64,000 nucleotides of DNA from Cyclobacterium sp. (GTDB lineage: Bacteria; Bacteroidota; Bacteroidia; Cytophagales; Cyclobacteriaceae): NCBI RefSeq assembly GCF_014762705.1, contig NZ_JABURL010000013.1, forward strand, positions 80,967 to 144,966. Direction: 5' to 3'. The notes under the pieces were generated by a model that saw only the letters and a list, made by a program, of their open reading frames with translations, did no database searches and had not been told where the DNA came from. Below, in pieces: positions 17,726-26,379 of this stretch; the first letter of the stretch is position 1, and every line of letters starts with the position of its first letter. The position numbers were made by a program, and so were the translations under genes.

Positions 17726-18655
17726 ATGAATAAAAGAGCATTTATCAGGAAAGGGATGCTGGCATCTGCTACTCTGGGAGTGGGGCCCTCATCCCTTTTT
17801 TCTTTTGAGGGAGCAAGGAGTTTTTCTTCCCCTATCCCGCTAGTGGATACGCACCTTCACCTTTGGGACCTGTCGGAAATGGATTATCCCTGGTTAAAGG
17901 GAAAAGGTCTGCCATTAGAAAGGAATTATTCATTGGCAGATTACCGAAAGGCTACAAAAGGTTTCCCTGTATCAAAAATGGTATTCGTCGAATGTGGCAG
18001 GTCGCCAGATCAGTATTTAAAGGAAGTGGATTGGGTGCAGCAGCTTTCTGGGAAAACATCAGGAATAGCAGGTATGGTAGCCTATTTTCCCCTGGAGAAA
18101 GGAGAAGCCGGGCAAGGTGCCATGGAAGAAATGGCTCAAAGAAGTGTGGTCCGTGGCATCAGGAGGTCTCTAATGCATGGAAATATTGGCTTTTATCAGG
18201 GGGTTGGCTTAATGAAAACCTTTGATTGGGTTTGTGAATTGAATGTGGGCCCGGGACAGCTACCGCAGGTTCTGGCTTTGGTGAAAAAATTTCCGCAGCA
18301 GGTTTTCATGCTGAACCATATGGCCAATCCCGATATCCGGAATCAGGATTGGAATACCTGGGAGAAGGCGCTAAGGCCTTTTGCTTCTCAGGACCAGGTT
18401 TATTGCAAAGTGTCAGGTATACTTACTCGGACATCTGGAGTTTGGGAATTGCCGGATATTCAACCCTATTTCGATACTTTGCTGGAGATTTTTGGTCCGG
18501 AGAGGATCGTTTACGGTGGAGACTGGCCAGTGGTGCTCCAGGCAGAAACCCTTCACCGTTGGATGACTACATTCTATTCTCTTGCTCAGGCATTGTCGGA
18601 GGAGGAAAAAAATAAAATATTTCATAGCAATGCGGAATTGGTCTACAGGATTTAG
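17726..18655 (+). CDS. Amidohydrolase-2 family metal-dependent hydrolase
   Basis: TIM-barrel hydrolase of the amidohydrolase_2 (PF04909) group, related to sugar-lactone hydrolases and 2-pyrone-dicarboxylate lactonases. The metal motif H-x-H is in DTHLHLWD (41-48). A conserved MLNHMANPD histidine segment (about 195) and a C-terminal YGGDWPV with the metal Asp (about 267) follow. Length 309 includes an export leader: residues 1-30 read NKRAFIRKG then a hydrophobic stretch, a possible Tat-like or Sec signal. It is in a run with trpB2 (13 bp) and an exported oxidoreductase gene (102 bp). A lactonase acting with that oxidoreductase on sugar acids is an attractive but unproven idea. Confidence 0.85.
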   Translation: MNKRAFIRKGMLASATLGVGPSSLFSFEGARSFSSPIPLVDTHLHLWDLSEMDYPWLKGKGLPLERNYSLADYRKATKGFPVSKMVFVECGRSPDQYLKEVDWVQQLSGKTSGIAGMVAYFPLEKGEAGQGAMEEMAQRSVVRGIRRSLMHGNIGFYQGVGLMKTFDWVCELNVGPGQLPQVLALVKKFPQQVFMLNHMANPDIRNQDWNTWEKALRPFASQDQVYCKVSGILTRTSGVWELPDIQPYFDTLLEIFGPERIVYGGDWPVVLQAETLHRWMTTFYSLAQALSEEEKNKIFHSNAELVYRI

Positions 18656-18757
18656 GCCTTTGCTTCTGATTTCGGGTGATTTTCTTATTGAACACCAAAT
18701 AATTTAGGAAGAATAGGGATTGATTTTTAAATTTAATCCACAAAAGAATAATTGAGT

Positions 18758-20179
18758 ATGCTTGATAAACCAAATAAAGTAGAGAACACTGACTCCAGAA
18801 GGAGTTTCCTTAAAGCTTCCACCCTTAGTGCAGCAGGATTTTTTATTGTCCCCAGGTTTGTACTTGGAGGCAAGGGCCATGTGGCACCTAGTGACAAGGT
18901 TAATGTTGGTATGATAGGGGTAGGAGGAAAAGGGCGGCAAAATGCACTGGACTTGATGAAACTGGATGACGTGCAGATCACAGCTATCGCAGATCCTGGA
19001 GAGTATTGGGATTTGGCCAACTTTTACTACAGGTCAATAGCTGGAAGAGGCCCTGTGAAAAGAATGGTTGAGGATTTTTATGAAGACAGGACCAAAAACT
19101 ACAAACTAAACGAATATCTGGATTTCAGGGAGATGCTCGAAAAGGAACAAGGCCTGGATGCCATATGCTGTTCCACCCCTGATAATACACATGCTGTTGT
19201 GACATACGCTTCTATGAAGCTGGGGAAACATGTTTATTGTGAGAAGCCCCTAACCCACAATATCAGGGAAGCCAGGATGATCAAAAAGTTGACAGAAGAG
19301 ACGGGACTTGCCACGCAAATGGGAAATGTAGGACATAGTACCGACGGGATCCGGCAAACGGTAGAATACCTGAGGGATGGGGTCATTGGAGAAGTGAACG
19401 AAACGCATTCCTGGGTTCCTGCTTCCCGGTGGATACCTGAAATGAAAGCTTTACCTACTTCAGCCACACCAAAACCACATGGATTTGATTGGGATCTGTG
19501 GCTGGGACCATCTGCCGACAGGCCTTATCATGAATGGTATTCCCCCGTAACCTGGAGAGATTTTTGGGATTTTGGCTGTGGAGCGTTAGGGGATTTTGGC
19601 TGTCACGATATGGATGCTGCCACCTGGGCTTTTGAACTGGGCTATCCAGAGACCATAGAGGTGTTTCCCGCAGGTTTTAGCAATCAGGACATTGCTCCTT
19701 ATGGGGAGATTGGGTATTATCATTTTCCAAACAACAATACTGGCAAACCCATTCAATTGACCTGGTATTCAGGAGGGGTGAAGCCTCCCTTGCACCCATC
19801 TCTGCCTGCTGGCTATCAGTGGCCTTCCCGTGGGACTTTATTTGTTGGGAATAAAGGTGTTATCGTGAATGGTGGTGACCGGGTCCCGCATGTTTTTCCC
19901 AAAAGCCTGGCTGAAAGTATGAAAAAACCTGATGAAACCATCCCCAGGTCAAATGGACATTTCAGGGATTGGGTAGATGCTATCAAAGGTGGTCCTGCTG
20001 CCAGTGCCAATTTTGAATACGGGGCTCATCTGACAGAAATCACCTTGCTGGGTGTTTTATCACTGAGAATGAAAGGCCAGAAAATCCATTGGGATGCAGC
20101 CAACCTGAAAGCTACAGGTTTGGATGAAGCAGATCCTTATATCAGCGAACCGGTACGGTCTGGCTGGGAGATGAGTTGA
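18758..20179 (+). CDS. Tat-exported Gfo/Idh/MocA oxidoreductase
   Basis: NAD(P)-dependent oxidoreductase of the Gfo/Idh/MocA family, 473 residues from the ATG at 18758. A TTG two codons earlier is less likely. The leader carries a twin-arginine motif, D-S-R-R-S-F-L-K (12-19), then a hydrophobic stretch, so the protein is probably exported folded with its cofactor bound, like glucose-fructose oxidoreductase. The dinucleotide fold starts at GMIGVGGKGR (51-60). CEKPLTH (about 160) is the catalytic lysine motif EKP. A C-terminal alpha/beta domain with WDFGCGALGDFGCHDMD follows. It is last in its run and ends at a strong terminator at 20195. The substrate is unknown but is likely a sugar or glycan-linked sugar. 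Confidence 0.9.
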   Translation: MLDKPNKVENTDSRRSFLKASTLSAAGFFIVPRFVLGGKGHVAPSDKVNVGMIGVGGKGRQNALDLMKLDDVQITAIADPGEYWDLANFYYRSIAGRGPVKRMVEDFYEDRTKNYKLNEYLDFREMLEKEQGLDAICCSTPDNTHAVVTYASMKLGKHVYCEKPLTHNIREARMIKKLTEETGLATQMGNVGHSTDGIRQTVEYLRDGVIGEVNETHSWVPASRWIPEMKALPTSATPKPHGFDWDLWLGPSADRPYHEWYSPVTWRDFWDFGCGALGDFGCHDMDAATWAFELGYPETIEVFPAGFSNQDIAPYGEIGYYHFPNNNTGKPIQLTWYSGGVKPPLHPSLPAGYQWPSRGTLFVGNKGVIVNGGDRVPHVFPKSLAESMKKPDETIPRSNGHFRDWVDAIKGGPAASANFEYGAHLTEITLLGVLSLRMKGQKIHWDAANLKATGLDEADPYISEPVRSGWEMS

Positions 20180-20194
20180 TTGAGCCACCAAAAG

Positions 20195-20225
20195 GAAATC
20201 CCGTACATTAAATGCACGGGATTTC
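20195..20225 (+). terminator. Bidirectional terminator between oxidoreductase and batA
   Basis: GAAATCCCGT (20195-20204) pairs perfectly with ACGGGATTTC (20216-20225) around an 11-nt loop. It sits between convergent genes ending at 20179 and 20253. Confidence 0.75.
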
Positions 20226-20252
20226 TCTATGAGCCTGTATCGGAATGTCCCG

Positions 20253-21293
20253 TTAATCCAATAGGAAATTATTGAAAAAGGTACTTTTTAAAATCATCCA
20301 AAAGAAGAAAAATACGATCCCCCAAAAAAGGTAAGGCCGGTAATAGTCCATGGTTTCCTTGTATCTGGATTCTATGATTTCAGCTTTTTCCAATTCGTCA
20401 ATCCTTGCAAAAATATTCTCCAGGGCCTGATCATCTGAAGCCCGGAAAAACTCTCCATCTGTTATTCTGGCAATATTTCTCAGGGTTTCTTCATTCAGGT
20501 AACTTTCGATCATTTGGGGTCTTCCGAAAAAATCTGTGCCGTAAGGTACCATACCATCCTTTCCAACAGCAATGGTATAGGTTTTGATCCCCATGGCTTC
20601 CGCCAATTGGGCGGCAAAAACAGGGTCTACATTTCCTGCATTGTTATCCCCATCACTCAAAAGGACCATTACCTTGGATTTTGCCTCTGATTCCCGCATT
20701 CTGTTGGTAGCGGTGGAAACGGCACTGCCAATGGCTGTTCCTTTGGCATCCATCATATTAAAGGTAATGCTTTCTACCAGATCTGTTAAAAGTTCGTAAT
20801 CTGTGGTCAGCGGGGCAAGGGAAAAGGCTTCTCCTGAAAAAATAACCATTCCTATCCTGTCTGCTACCCTGCCATTGATAAATTCGATGGCGGTTTCTTT
20901 GGCGGCTTCCAGGCGGTTTGGGGTAAAATCCTGTAAATCCATAGATTCAGAAATATCCAAAACAAGCATGATATCTATTCCCTCGGTATACTGCTCAACT
21001 TTTTCATTGGTGCGTTGTGGCCTGGCAAGCGCAATGACCACCATCCATAGCGCCAGTAGAAAGAATAAGGATGGTATCAGTCTCAGGTAGGTCCATGGAT
21101 TATTTCTGGAGATCATTTTAGGAAGAGAAAGTTCCAGGACCGGTTTTTTCAGCAGTTTGATAAATTTTCTTATCAAAAGAATGAGCGGTATGGCCCAGAT
21201 AAGGTGCAACAGGAAAAAATTTTCCCATTCATATGAACGGAATGTTTCCTGTGTAAACCAGGTCCATGAGATATAGGAAGAGATGTCATCCAT
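20253..21293 (-). CDS. batA: BatA-type von Willebrand factor A membrane protein
   Basis: Inner-membrane protein of the Bat (Bacteroides aerotolerance) group, 346 residues. It has membrane segments at about 28-45, 75-92 and near the C-terminus (about 318-338). A vWA domain (about 105-300) lies between, with an intact MIDAS: D113-I-S115-E-S117 in VLDISESMD, then KGTAIG and LLSDGDNNAG. Bat proteins act with MoxR AAA+ ATPases in envelope or oxidative-stress functions; the molecular job is not settled. It overlaps the preceding BatD-like gene by 8 bp, which in turn overlaps the DUF58 gene by 8 bp, so the three are translationally linked. Usual followers (batB, batC) are absent because a terminator and a convergent gene come next. 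Confidence 0.88.
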   Translation of the reverse strand: MDDISSYISWTWFTQETFRSYEWENFFLLHLIWAIPLILLIRKFIKLLKKPVLELSLPKMISRNNPWTYLRLIPSLFFLLALWMVVIALARPQRTNEKVEQYTEGIDIMLVLDISESMDLQDFTPNRLEAAKETAIEFINGRVADRIGMVIFSGEAFSLAPLTTDYELLTDLVESITFNMMDAKGTAIGSAVSTATNRMRESEAKSKVMVLLSDGDNNAGNVDPVFAAQLAEAMGIKTYTIAVGKDGMVPYGTDFFGRPQMIESYLNEETLRNIARITDGEFFRASDDQALENIFARIDELEKAEIIESRYKETMDYYRPYLFWGIVFFFFWMILKSTFFNNFLLD

Positions 21294-22188
21294 GCTGTCG
21301 AATATTTTCTATTTTTTCTTCCAGTTGCTGCCTGGATACTTCAAGCAAGCTGTCACAGGCCTCCCGGATATGCTCGTCTATCCTGTTGGCATAAATGATC
21401 AGTTCTATTTTTCTGAAATCTTTGACAATGTCCGGGTTTTCAAGGTATTCCGAGATTTCCGTGGCTGTCCATTCCTTGTAAGGCAATCCGGTAAGATTTT
21501 CCAGGTAACCTTTCCAAAGTCCCAAAAGTTCGTCAGCCTCCTGGATTTCGGGTTGATCTACTAAAGTTTGCATGGATTGCTCCCAGTTGTTGAGAAAATG
21601 TTTCCATTTCTTATTTTCCCGATAAATTTTCCAACGTTTTCTGATGCCTCCTCCAAAGAAATATACTGCCAAAACCGCTAATATCACCAATGCCAGCAAA
21701 CCAATGATCAGGTAGGGATAGTTAAAGGCCGTAGGGATACTCAGGTAGCTGTCATTTTGCTGGAAAGCCAGGTCTTCCGGCAATTCGTCTATGGTGAGTT
21801 TTAATGCAAGGGGCGCCGCCTCCGGAAAATGGCTGATACTGTCATATTTCAAGACTTCAAAAACCGGCAAGCGGAAAAGTTGAAGGGAATCCAAAGAAAA
21901 ATTAGAAAGCCAGTACACCGCGCTATCCAGAGTTGTACTATCGGTGGTCAGCGAGGCAAAGGTTTGTTTCTCCAGAAATTCAAATTCCCCAAAATTGTAC
22001 GTTGAATCGGGAAAAAGTAGGGGAAGGTCGCTTGGGTAACGTGCTTTTAAAACATAACCCACCCGTTCACCCAGCATGGCTGAATCCTGAAGGAAATAGC
22101 TTTCCACCGCAACATCCTGCCCCTTAACATCGGTAGCAAGCATCAGCAAAAAAAACACCGGGAAAAATACTTTTGTTACTTTATCCAC
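21286..22188 (-). CDS. BatD-like single-pass membrane protein
   Basis: Membrane protein of 300 residues with a signal peptide (1-23, ending VKGQ). An extracytoplasmic beta-rich domain follows (about 24-150; AMLGERVGYVLKARYPSDL resembles BatD-type Ig domains). There is one membrane span (about 157-178) and a basic, helical cytoplasmic tail (180-300, with a K/W-rich start KRWKIYRENKKWKHFL). I recognise it by layout and by position between DUF58 and BatA genes, where Bacteroidota carry a DUF4381/BatD-like protein. Sequence similarity itself is weak to the eye. It overlaps both neighbours by 8 bp. It probably scaffolds the vWA proteins at the membrane. Confidence 0.65.
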   Translation of the reverse strand: MDKVTKVFFPVFFLLMLATDVKGQDVAVESYFLQDSAMLGERVGYVLKARYPSDLPLLFPDSTYNFGEFEFLEKQTFASLTTDSTTLDSAVYWLSNFSLDSLQLFRLPVFEVLKYDSISHFPEAAPLALKLTIDELPEDLAFQQNDSYLSIPTAFNYPYLIIGLLALVILAVLAVYFFGGGIRKRWKIYRENKKWKHFLNNWEQSMQTLVDQPEIQEADELLGLWKGYLENLTGLPYKEWTATEISEYLENPDIVKDFRKIELIIYANRIDEHIREACDSLLEVSRQQLEEKIENIRQHG

Positions 22189-23059
22189 GCTTCATGGTTT
22201 TATTTCTCAACTTAAATAATTCCATTAAAGGTAGAACAATGTCTTGTTGGGTGTCTATTTGCAGGTAATTGATTTGGTTTTTTTTACAGAAATCTTTTAG
22301 TTTTACACGGTCACTGGAAAAGGAAGTGGATATTTTCCTTGAAAACCCGCCGAAAGCAGTGTTTACCCAGGTTGTTTTTCCTCCTTCTTTGTCGAATACC
22401 GGAATGATTCCAAGTGATGGAAGTGCAGATTCGATAGGGTCCGTCATTTGTAGCACGACCAGGTCGTGCTTATTGGCCAAAGCTTTTAACGGTTTTTCAT
22501 AATTTTCGTCGATAAAATCAGAGATGACAATGATGACGCTTCTTTTCTTTATCAGATTCAGACAAAAAGTAAACATGCCGTAAAGGTCAGTTCCTAAAGA
22601 TCTATTCTTGTGGTTAAAGATTCCCTTGATAATTTTAACCGCCTGTCTGCTTCCTTTGCCCGGCAAAATGATCTTTTCTTTTTCGTCTGAATAGCTAATC
22701 AACCCCACTTGTGAACCTTCATGGATACCAGCAAGTGTCAAAACTCCGGCTATTTCCCGTCCCAGATCTATTTTCTTTCTTTCTTTGCTACCTATATCCT
22801 GTGATCCACTGATATCCAACAGAAAATAAACCGCCTGGTCTTTGTCTTCCTTAAAAGTTTTGACAAAGGTACCATGTCCTTTTGCAGAAACCTTCCATTC
22901 AATTGTTCTGATGTCATCGCCGTATTGATAGGGACGAAGGTCGTCAAATTCCAATCCAGCCCCTTTAAAAATGGATTGGTGATCACCCTGTAGGTGGCTA
23001 TTGGCCACTTTTCTCATGGTGATTTCGTACCTTCTTAGTTTTTTTATTAGCTGGTTCAT
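22181..23059 (-). CDS. DUF58 domain protein (vWA-like, MoxR-associated)
   Basis: Cytoplasmic DUF58 protein of 292 residues. The family signature is FDDLRPYQYGDDIRTIEW (about 37-54), followed by a vWA-like domain with LLDISGSQD (about 75-83) as a near-canonical MIDAS (D-x-S-G-S), and then VIVISDFIDE. DUF58 proteins are normally encoded directly after a MoxR AAA+ ATPase and form MoxR-vWA chaperone-like systems. Here no moxR precedes it; upstream is a 106-bp divergent spacer to a lipoprotein gene. It is first of a three-gene operon with 8 bp overlaps. The ATPase partner must be encoded elsewhere or be missing. Confidence 0.88.
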   Translation of the reverse strand: MNQLIKKLRRYEITMRKVANSHLQGDHQSIFKGAGLEFDDLRPYQYGDDIRTIEWKVSAKGHGTFVKTFKEDKDQAVYFLLDISGSQDIGSKERKKIDLGREIAGVLTLAGIHEGSQVGLISYSDEKEKIILPGKGSRQAVKIIKGIFNHKNRSLGTDLYGMFTFCLNLIKKRSVIIVISDFIDENYEKPLKALANKHDLVVLQMTDPIESALPSLGIIPVFDKEGGKTTWVNTAFGGFSRKISTSFSSDRVKLKDFCKKNQINYLQIDTQQDIVLPLMELFKLRNKTMKRG

Positions 23060-23129
23060 TTTTCGGTCTCAATCAGAGGCCTAATTTAGCAGTCTCTATT
23101 GAATAATAAAACGACTTTGCCTATACTTA

Positions 23130-23161
23130 TTGTCAATTTTAAAAGGAAATAGGTAATTTTG
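23130..23161 (+). promoter_or_regulatory. Candidate promoter for DUF4296-mutS2, close to start codon
   Basis: TTG (23130-23132), 21 bp, then TAATTTTG (23154-23161), a perfect TAnnTTTG. Only four bases separate the -7 box from the GTG start at 23166, so the transcript would be leaderless or nearly so. Confidence 0.5.
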
Positions 23162-23165
23162 GATT

Positions 23166-23504
23166 GTGAAATATACTTATCTAGCCTTTGCTTTTATTTT
23201 TGCTCTTGCTTCCTGCCAGGAAAAGGATGTACCCGAAAACATTTTGTCAGAAGATCAGATGGTGAATATTTTGGTGGATATTCATTTAACAGAGGGTTTT
23301 GTCCAATCGCTTTCCATTCCTTACGATTCCTCCAAAGTATTGTATCCGATTCTGGAAAAACAAATCTTCGAAAAATATGGTATTCCTGATAGTGTTTATA
23401 TCGAAAGCCTGGAATACTATTTGAGAGACGTGTCCAAAATGGAGTATTTATACGAACGGACTATCGATTCGCTGACCGTAAGAGAGAAAAATATTCAGGA
23501 ATAA
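23166..23504 (+). CDS. DUF4296 lipoprotein
   Basis: Small exported lipoprotein, 112 residues, of the Bacteroidota DUF4296 family; function unknown. The GTG start at 23166 opens a lipoprotein signal with lipobox L-A-S-C (Cys17). The conserved helical domain follows: LSEDQMVNILVDIHLTEG (about 28-45), then KYGIPDSVYIESLEYY (about 76-91). No alternative in-frame ATG precedes the signal peptide. The stop TAA (23502-23504) directly abuts the mutS2 ATG at 23505, so the two are co-transcribed and probably translationally coupled. A perfect -7 promoter motif ends 4 bp before the GTG, which is unusually close. Confidence 0.82.
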   Translation: MKYTYLAFAFIFALASCQEKDVPENILSEDQMVNILVDIHLTEGFVQSLSIPYDSSKVLYPILEKQIFEKYGIPDSVYIESLEYYLRDVSKMEYLYERTIDSLTVREKNIQE

Positions 23505-25898
23505 ATGAAATTGTATCCTTCAAACATGGAAGAAAAGATCAATTTTGATAAAATCAAGGAATTGATCAGAGATGAATGTACCAGTAGTTTGGGAGTTGAT
23601 TTTGTCGGAAAAGTAAGTTTTTCCAGGGACAAAAAATTGTTAACCAAACTTTTGGAACAGACCGACGAATTCAGGCAAATACTTGTTTCCGGAAACCCTT
23701 TTCCTGCATCAAATTTCATCAACATTTACCCTTATCTGGAAAAGGCGAAAATAGAAGGGACTTTTCTTTTTGAGGATGAGTTTCATGAGATCAGGCTGGG
23801 GCTTAAAACCCTAGATGGATGCGTATCTTTTTTTTACAAGTATCATGAAGAATATCCCCAATTGCACCAATTGTTGGGCATGGTGGAGGAAAATATCCCT
23901 TTGGAAAAAAGTATCGCAAAGGTAATTGATGAGAAAGGAAAAATAAAAAACAATGCCTCTCAGGAGCTGAACCTTATACGCACCCAACTTGCCTATGAGG
24001 AAAATCGGATTAGGAAAGTTTTGGACCATATTTACCGATCCGTCAAGGCCCAGGGCTTTACTCCTGAGGATGCCTCTGTTACCGTCAGGGGAGGTAGGAT
24101 GGTAATCCCTGTTCTTGCGGAATACAAAAAGCGGATCAAGGGTTTTATCCATGATGAATCAGCTACAGGTCAGACCGTATATTTGGAGCCGGCAGAGGTT
24201 TTGGATATCAACAATGAAATCAAGGACCTGGAGTATATGGAAAGGAGAGAGGTGCAGAAAATCCTTACCAGGTTAACCGACGAACTCCGGGCATACATTC
24301 CTGTACTCAGGCGGGCATTTTATTTTCTGGGCATGATAGACTTTATCCGTGCCAAGGCCAGATTTGCATTGAAAATCAATGCAGTTAATCCGGAAATGGG
24401 TAAAGAAAAGGAACTGTCATGGGTTAAAGCCAGGCACCCCCTTTTGGAAATGGCGCTGTTGCAACAGCAAAAGACCATAGTGCCGGTCTCTATCAAACTT
24501 GATCCGAATCATAGACTACTGGTGATCTCAGGGCCCAATGCCGGCGGTAAATCCGTAACGCTAAAAACGGTGGCCTTGGTGCAGTACATGTATCAATGTG
24601 GTCTTTTGGTGCCCATGGAACCCAACTCCAGGTGCTGCATATTTGACCAGGTCTTTATCGACATTGGCGATGAGCAAAACATAGAGAATGACCTGAGTAC
24701 CTACAGTTCCCACCTGATGAACATGAAGTTCTTCACCCTTCATGCCAATAAAAACACCTTGTTTTTTATCGATGAATTTGGCACTGGAACCGAACCCCAA
24801 TTTGGAGGGGCCATAGCTGAAGCCATCCTGATAGACCTGAATAAGTCAGCTGCCTTTGGAATCGTTACTACTCATTACGGCAACCTCAAACAACTGGCTT
24901 CAAAAAGTCCGGGAATGGTAAATGGTGCCATGCGCTATGATGTGGATCGGTTAGAGCCGTTGTATGAGCTGGAGATTGGCAAACCGGGAAGTTCGTTTGC
25001 ATTTGAGATTGCGGGTAAAATAGGCATTCCAAAGGATATCATCCTGCACGCCAAAGCCCAGGTCGGGGAAACAAGGGTAAGGTATGAAAAACTGTTGCTG
25101 AAGGTAGAAAGTGAAAAGAATAAATACGAAAACCTGATGGCAGAGACGCAGAGGAAAGAACGGCTTTTGGGGCAGCGACTCCAGGAGTACAATTCCCTGA
25201 AATCTACCTTAGACGAACAACAAAAGAACATCATCAACGAGGCAAAGACCCAAGCCAAATTATTGATGGATGAAGCCAATAAAAAAATTGAGCATACCAT
25301 CCGATCTATAAAGGAGTCTCAGGCGGATCAGGAAGCCACCCGGCAATTGAGAAAAGATCTTGATGCGCATAAAGTTGCCATCCAACCGGAAAAGCCGGTG
25401 GTTTCGCAACCAAAGACGATACAGGTATTGGGAGGGTCTATTGGGGTTGGGGACCAGGTAAGGCTTAAGGACAACGGTGCCCTGGCCGAAGTGATGGAGA
25501 TCAAGGGAAAACAAGCTTCCATACTAATGGGGGATCTGAAGTCCAATGTGAAAATTAGCCGGTTGGAAAAAATTTCCAATACTTCTTTAAAGAAGGAAAA
25601 AAAGGCCATGGGAAAACGGACAACTTATGATACGACCAGTAAAATGGCAGAATTCTCGCCCAATCTGGACATCAGGGGAAAAAGGGGAGAAGAAGTCCTT
25701 CAGCTGGTTCAGAACTTTATAGACGAAGGATACATGTTGGGTATGGATGAACTTAAAGTCATTCACGGCAAAGGGGACGGCATTTTGAGGGACCTAACCA
25801 GAAACCTTATCAGGAAAATGTCATCCGTCACCAGCTTCTCCGACGAACATGCAGACAGGGGTGGGTCTGGAGTGACCCTGGTGCAGCTCAAACAATAA
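23505..25898 (+). CDS. mutS2: MutS2-family ATPase/endonuclease with Smr domain
   Basis: MutS2 protein, 797 residues. In other bacteria MutS2 binds branched DNA and suppresses recombination, and it also splits collided ribosomes. Order of parts: core/lever helices (1-300), P-loop ATPase with Walker A GPNAGGKS (343-350), Walker B-like TLFFIDEFGTGTE (about 420-432), a long coiled coil (about 510-620), a KOW-like segment near VGDQVRLKDNGALAEV, and a C-terminal Smr domain (about 718-797). The Smr domain has LDIRGKRGEEVL and VIHGKGDGILR, where LDIRG stands for the LDxHG motif with Arg in place of His. The N-terminal mismatch-recognition domain of MutS is absent, as expected. The ATG abuts the DUF4296 stop. 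Confidence 0.95.
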   Translation: MKLYPSNMEEKINFDKIKELIRDECTSSLGVDFVGKVSFSRDKKLLTKLLEQTDEFRQILVSGNPFPASNFINIYPYLEKAKIEGTFLFEDEFHEIRLGLKTLDGCVSFFYKYHEEYPQLHQLLGMVEENIPLEKSIAKVIDEKGKIKNNASQELNLIRTQLAYEENRIRKVLDHIYRSVKAQGFTPEDASVTVRGGRMVIPVLAEYKKRIKGFIHDESATGQTVYLEPAEVLDINNEIKDLEYMERREVQKILTRLTDELRAYIPVLRRAFYFLGMIDFIRAKARFALKINAVNPEMGKEKELSWVKARHPLLEMALLQQQKTIVPVSIKLDPNHRLLVISGPNAGGKSVTLKTVALVQYMYQCGLLVPMEPNSRCCIFDQVFIDIGDEQNIENDLSTYSSHLMNMKFFTLHANKNTLFFIDEFGTGTEPQFGGAIAEAILIDLNKSAAFGIVTTHYGNLKQLASKSPGMVNGAMRYDVDRLEPLYELEIGKPGSSFAFEIAGKIGIPKDIILHAKAQVGETRVRYEKLLLKVESEKNKYENLMAETQRKERLLGQRLQEYNSLKSTLDEQQKNIINEAKTQAKLLMDEANKKIEHTIRSIKESQADQEATRQLRKDLDAHKVAIQPEKPVVSQPKTIQVLGGSIGVGDQVRLKDNGALAEVMEIKGKQASILMGDLKSNVKISRLEKISNTSLKKEKKAMGKRTTYDTTSKMAEFSPNLDIRGKRGEEVLQLVQNFIDEGYMLGMDELKVIHGKGDGILRDLTRNLIRKMSSVTSFSDEHADRGGSGVTLVQLKQ

Positions 25899-25924
25899 TT
25901 TTTCCCATCAAATTGATCAGATCT

Positions 25925-26350
25925 TTACCTTTTGTAAGCTTGCCTGGCAATAAGAACCCAGCTTTTGCCCTTTTTCTTCCATACGGTCAGCACCCCCAGG
26001 TTGACAGGGGCGGGTTCACTGTCTTTGTTGTCTGTCCGGCCGATCAGGAAATGTCTGACCAATGCGGTATTGCCTGAAATATCCACTGTTTGGTTCTCAA
26101 TATTGATTTCGGTAAAATTGGATACTCCGGATGTAAGTGCTTGAATAAACGCGGATTGATCTTCAATCAATCCATTGGAATGCCCATAAGTCAATTGAGG
26201 ATGGGTCAGTTTTTGGAGTTGGGATTCATCGGCATCTACCATGGCTGAAGTCAATTCGGAAACGGCATTCTCTACAGCAGCCTGGTGTTTGGTCTGGGCA
26301 AAGAGCAAAGAAGATGAAAAGAAGCAAGTAAGAAACAGGTATTTGAGCAT
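25925..26350 (-). CDS. Secreted DUF4440/SnoaL-like (NTF2-fold) protein
   Basis: Small exported protein, 141 residues, with a signal peptide (1-18, ending LFAQ) and one NTF2-like cone domain of the DUF4440/SnoaL type. Typical segments are the N-terminal helix AVSELTSAMVDADES, then LTHPQLTYGHSNG and the C-terminal strand pair VLTVWKKKGKSWVLIARQAYKR. Such domains bind small ligands or act as simple isomerases or hydrolases; no specific activity can be read here. It is the last gene of a minus-strand run (29 bp after the lipoprotein gene) and converges on mutS2. Confidence 0.85.
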   Translation of the reverse strand: MLKYLFLTCFFSSSLLFAQTKHQAAVENAVSELTSAMVDADESQLQKLTHPQLTYGHSNGLIEDQSAFIQALTSGVSNFTEINIENQTVDISGNTALVRHFLIGRTDNKDSEPAPVNLGVLTVWKKKGKSWVLIARQAYKR

Positions 26351-26379
26351 GGGTTTATCGGGTAAATTAAATTATTGGG

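Noticed and set aside
24935..25300. 121-codon minus-strand frame
   Set aside because: Serine/phenylalanine-rich shadow of the MutS2 coiled coil.
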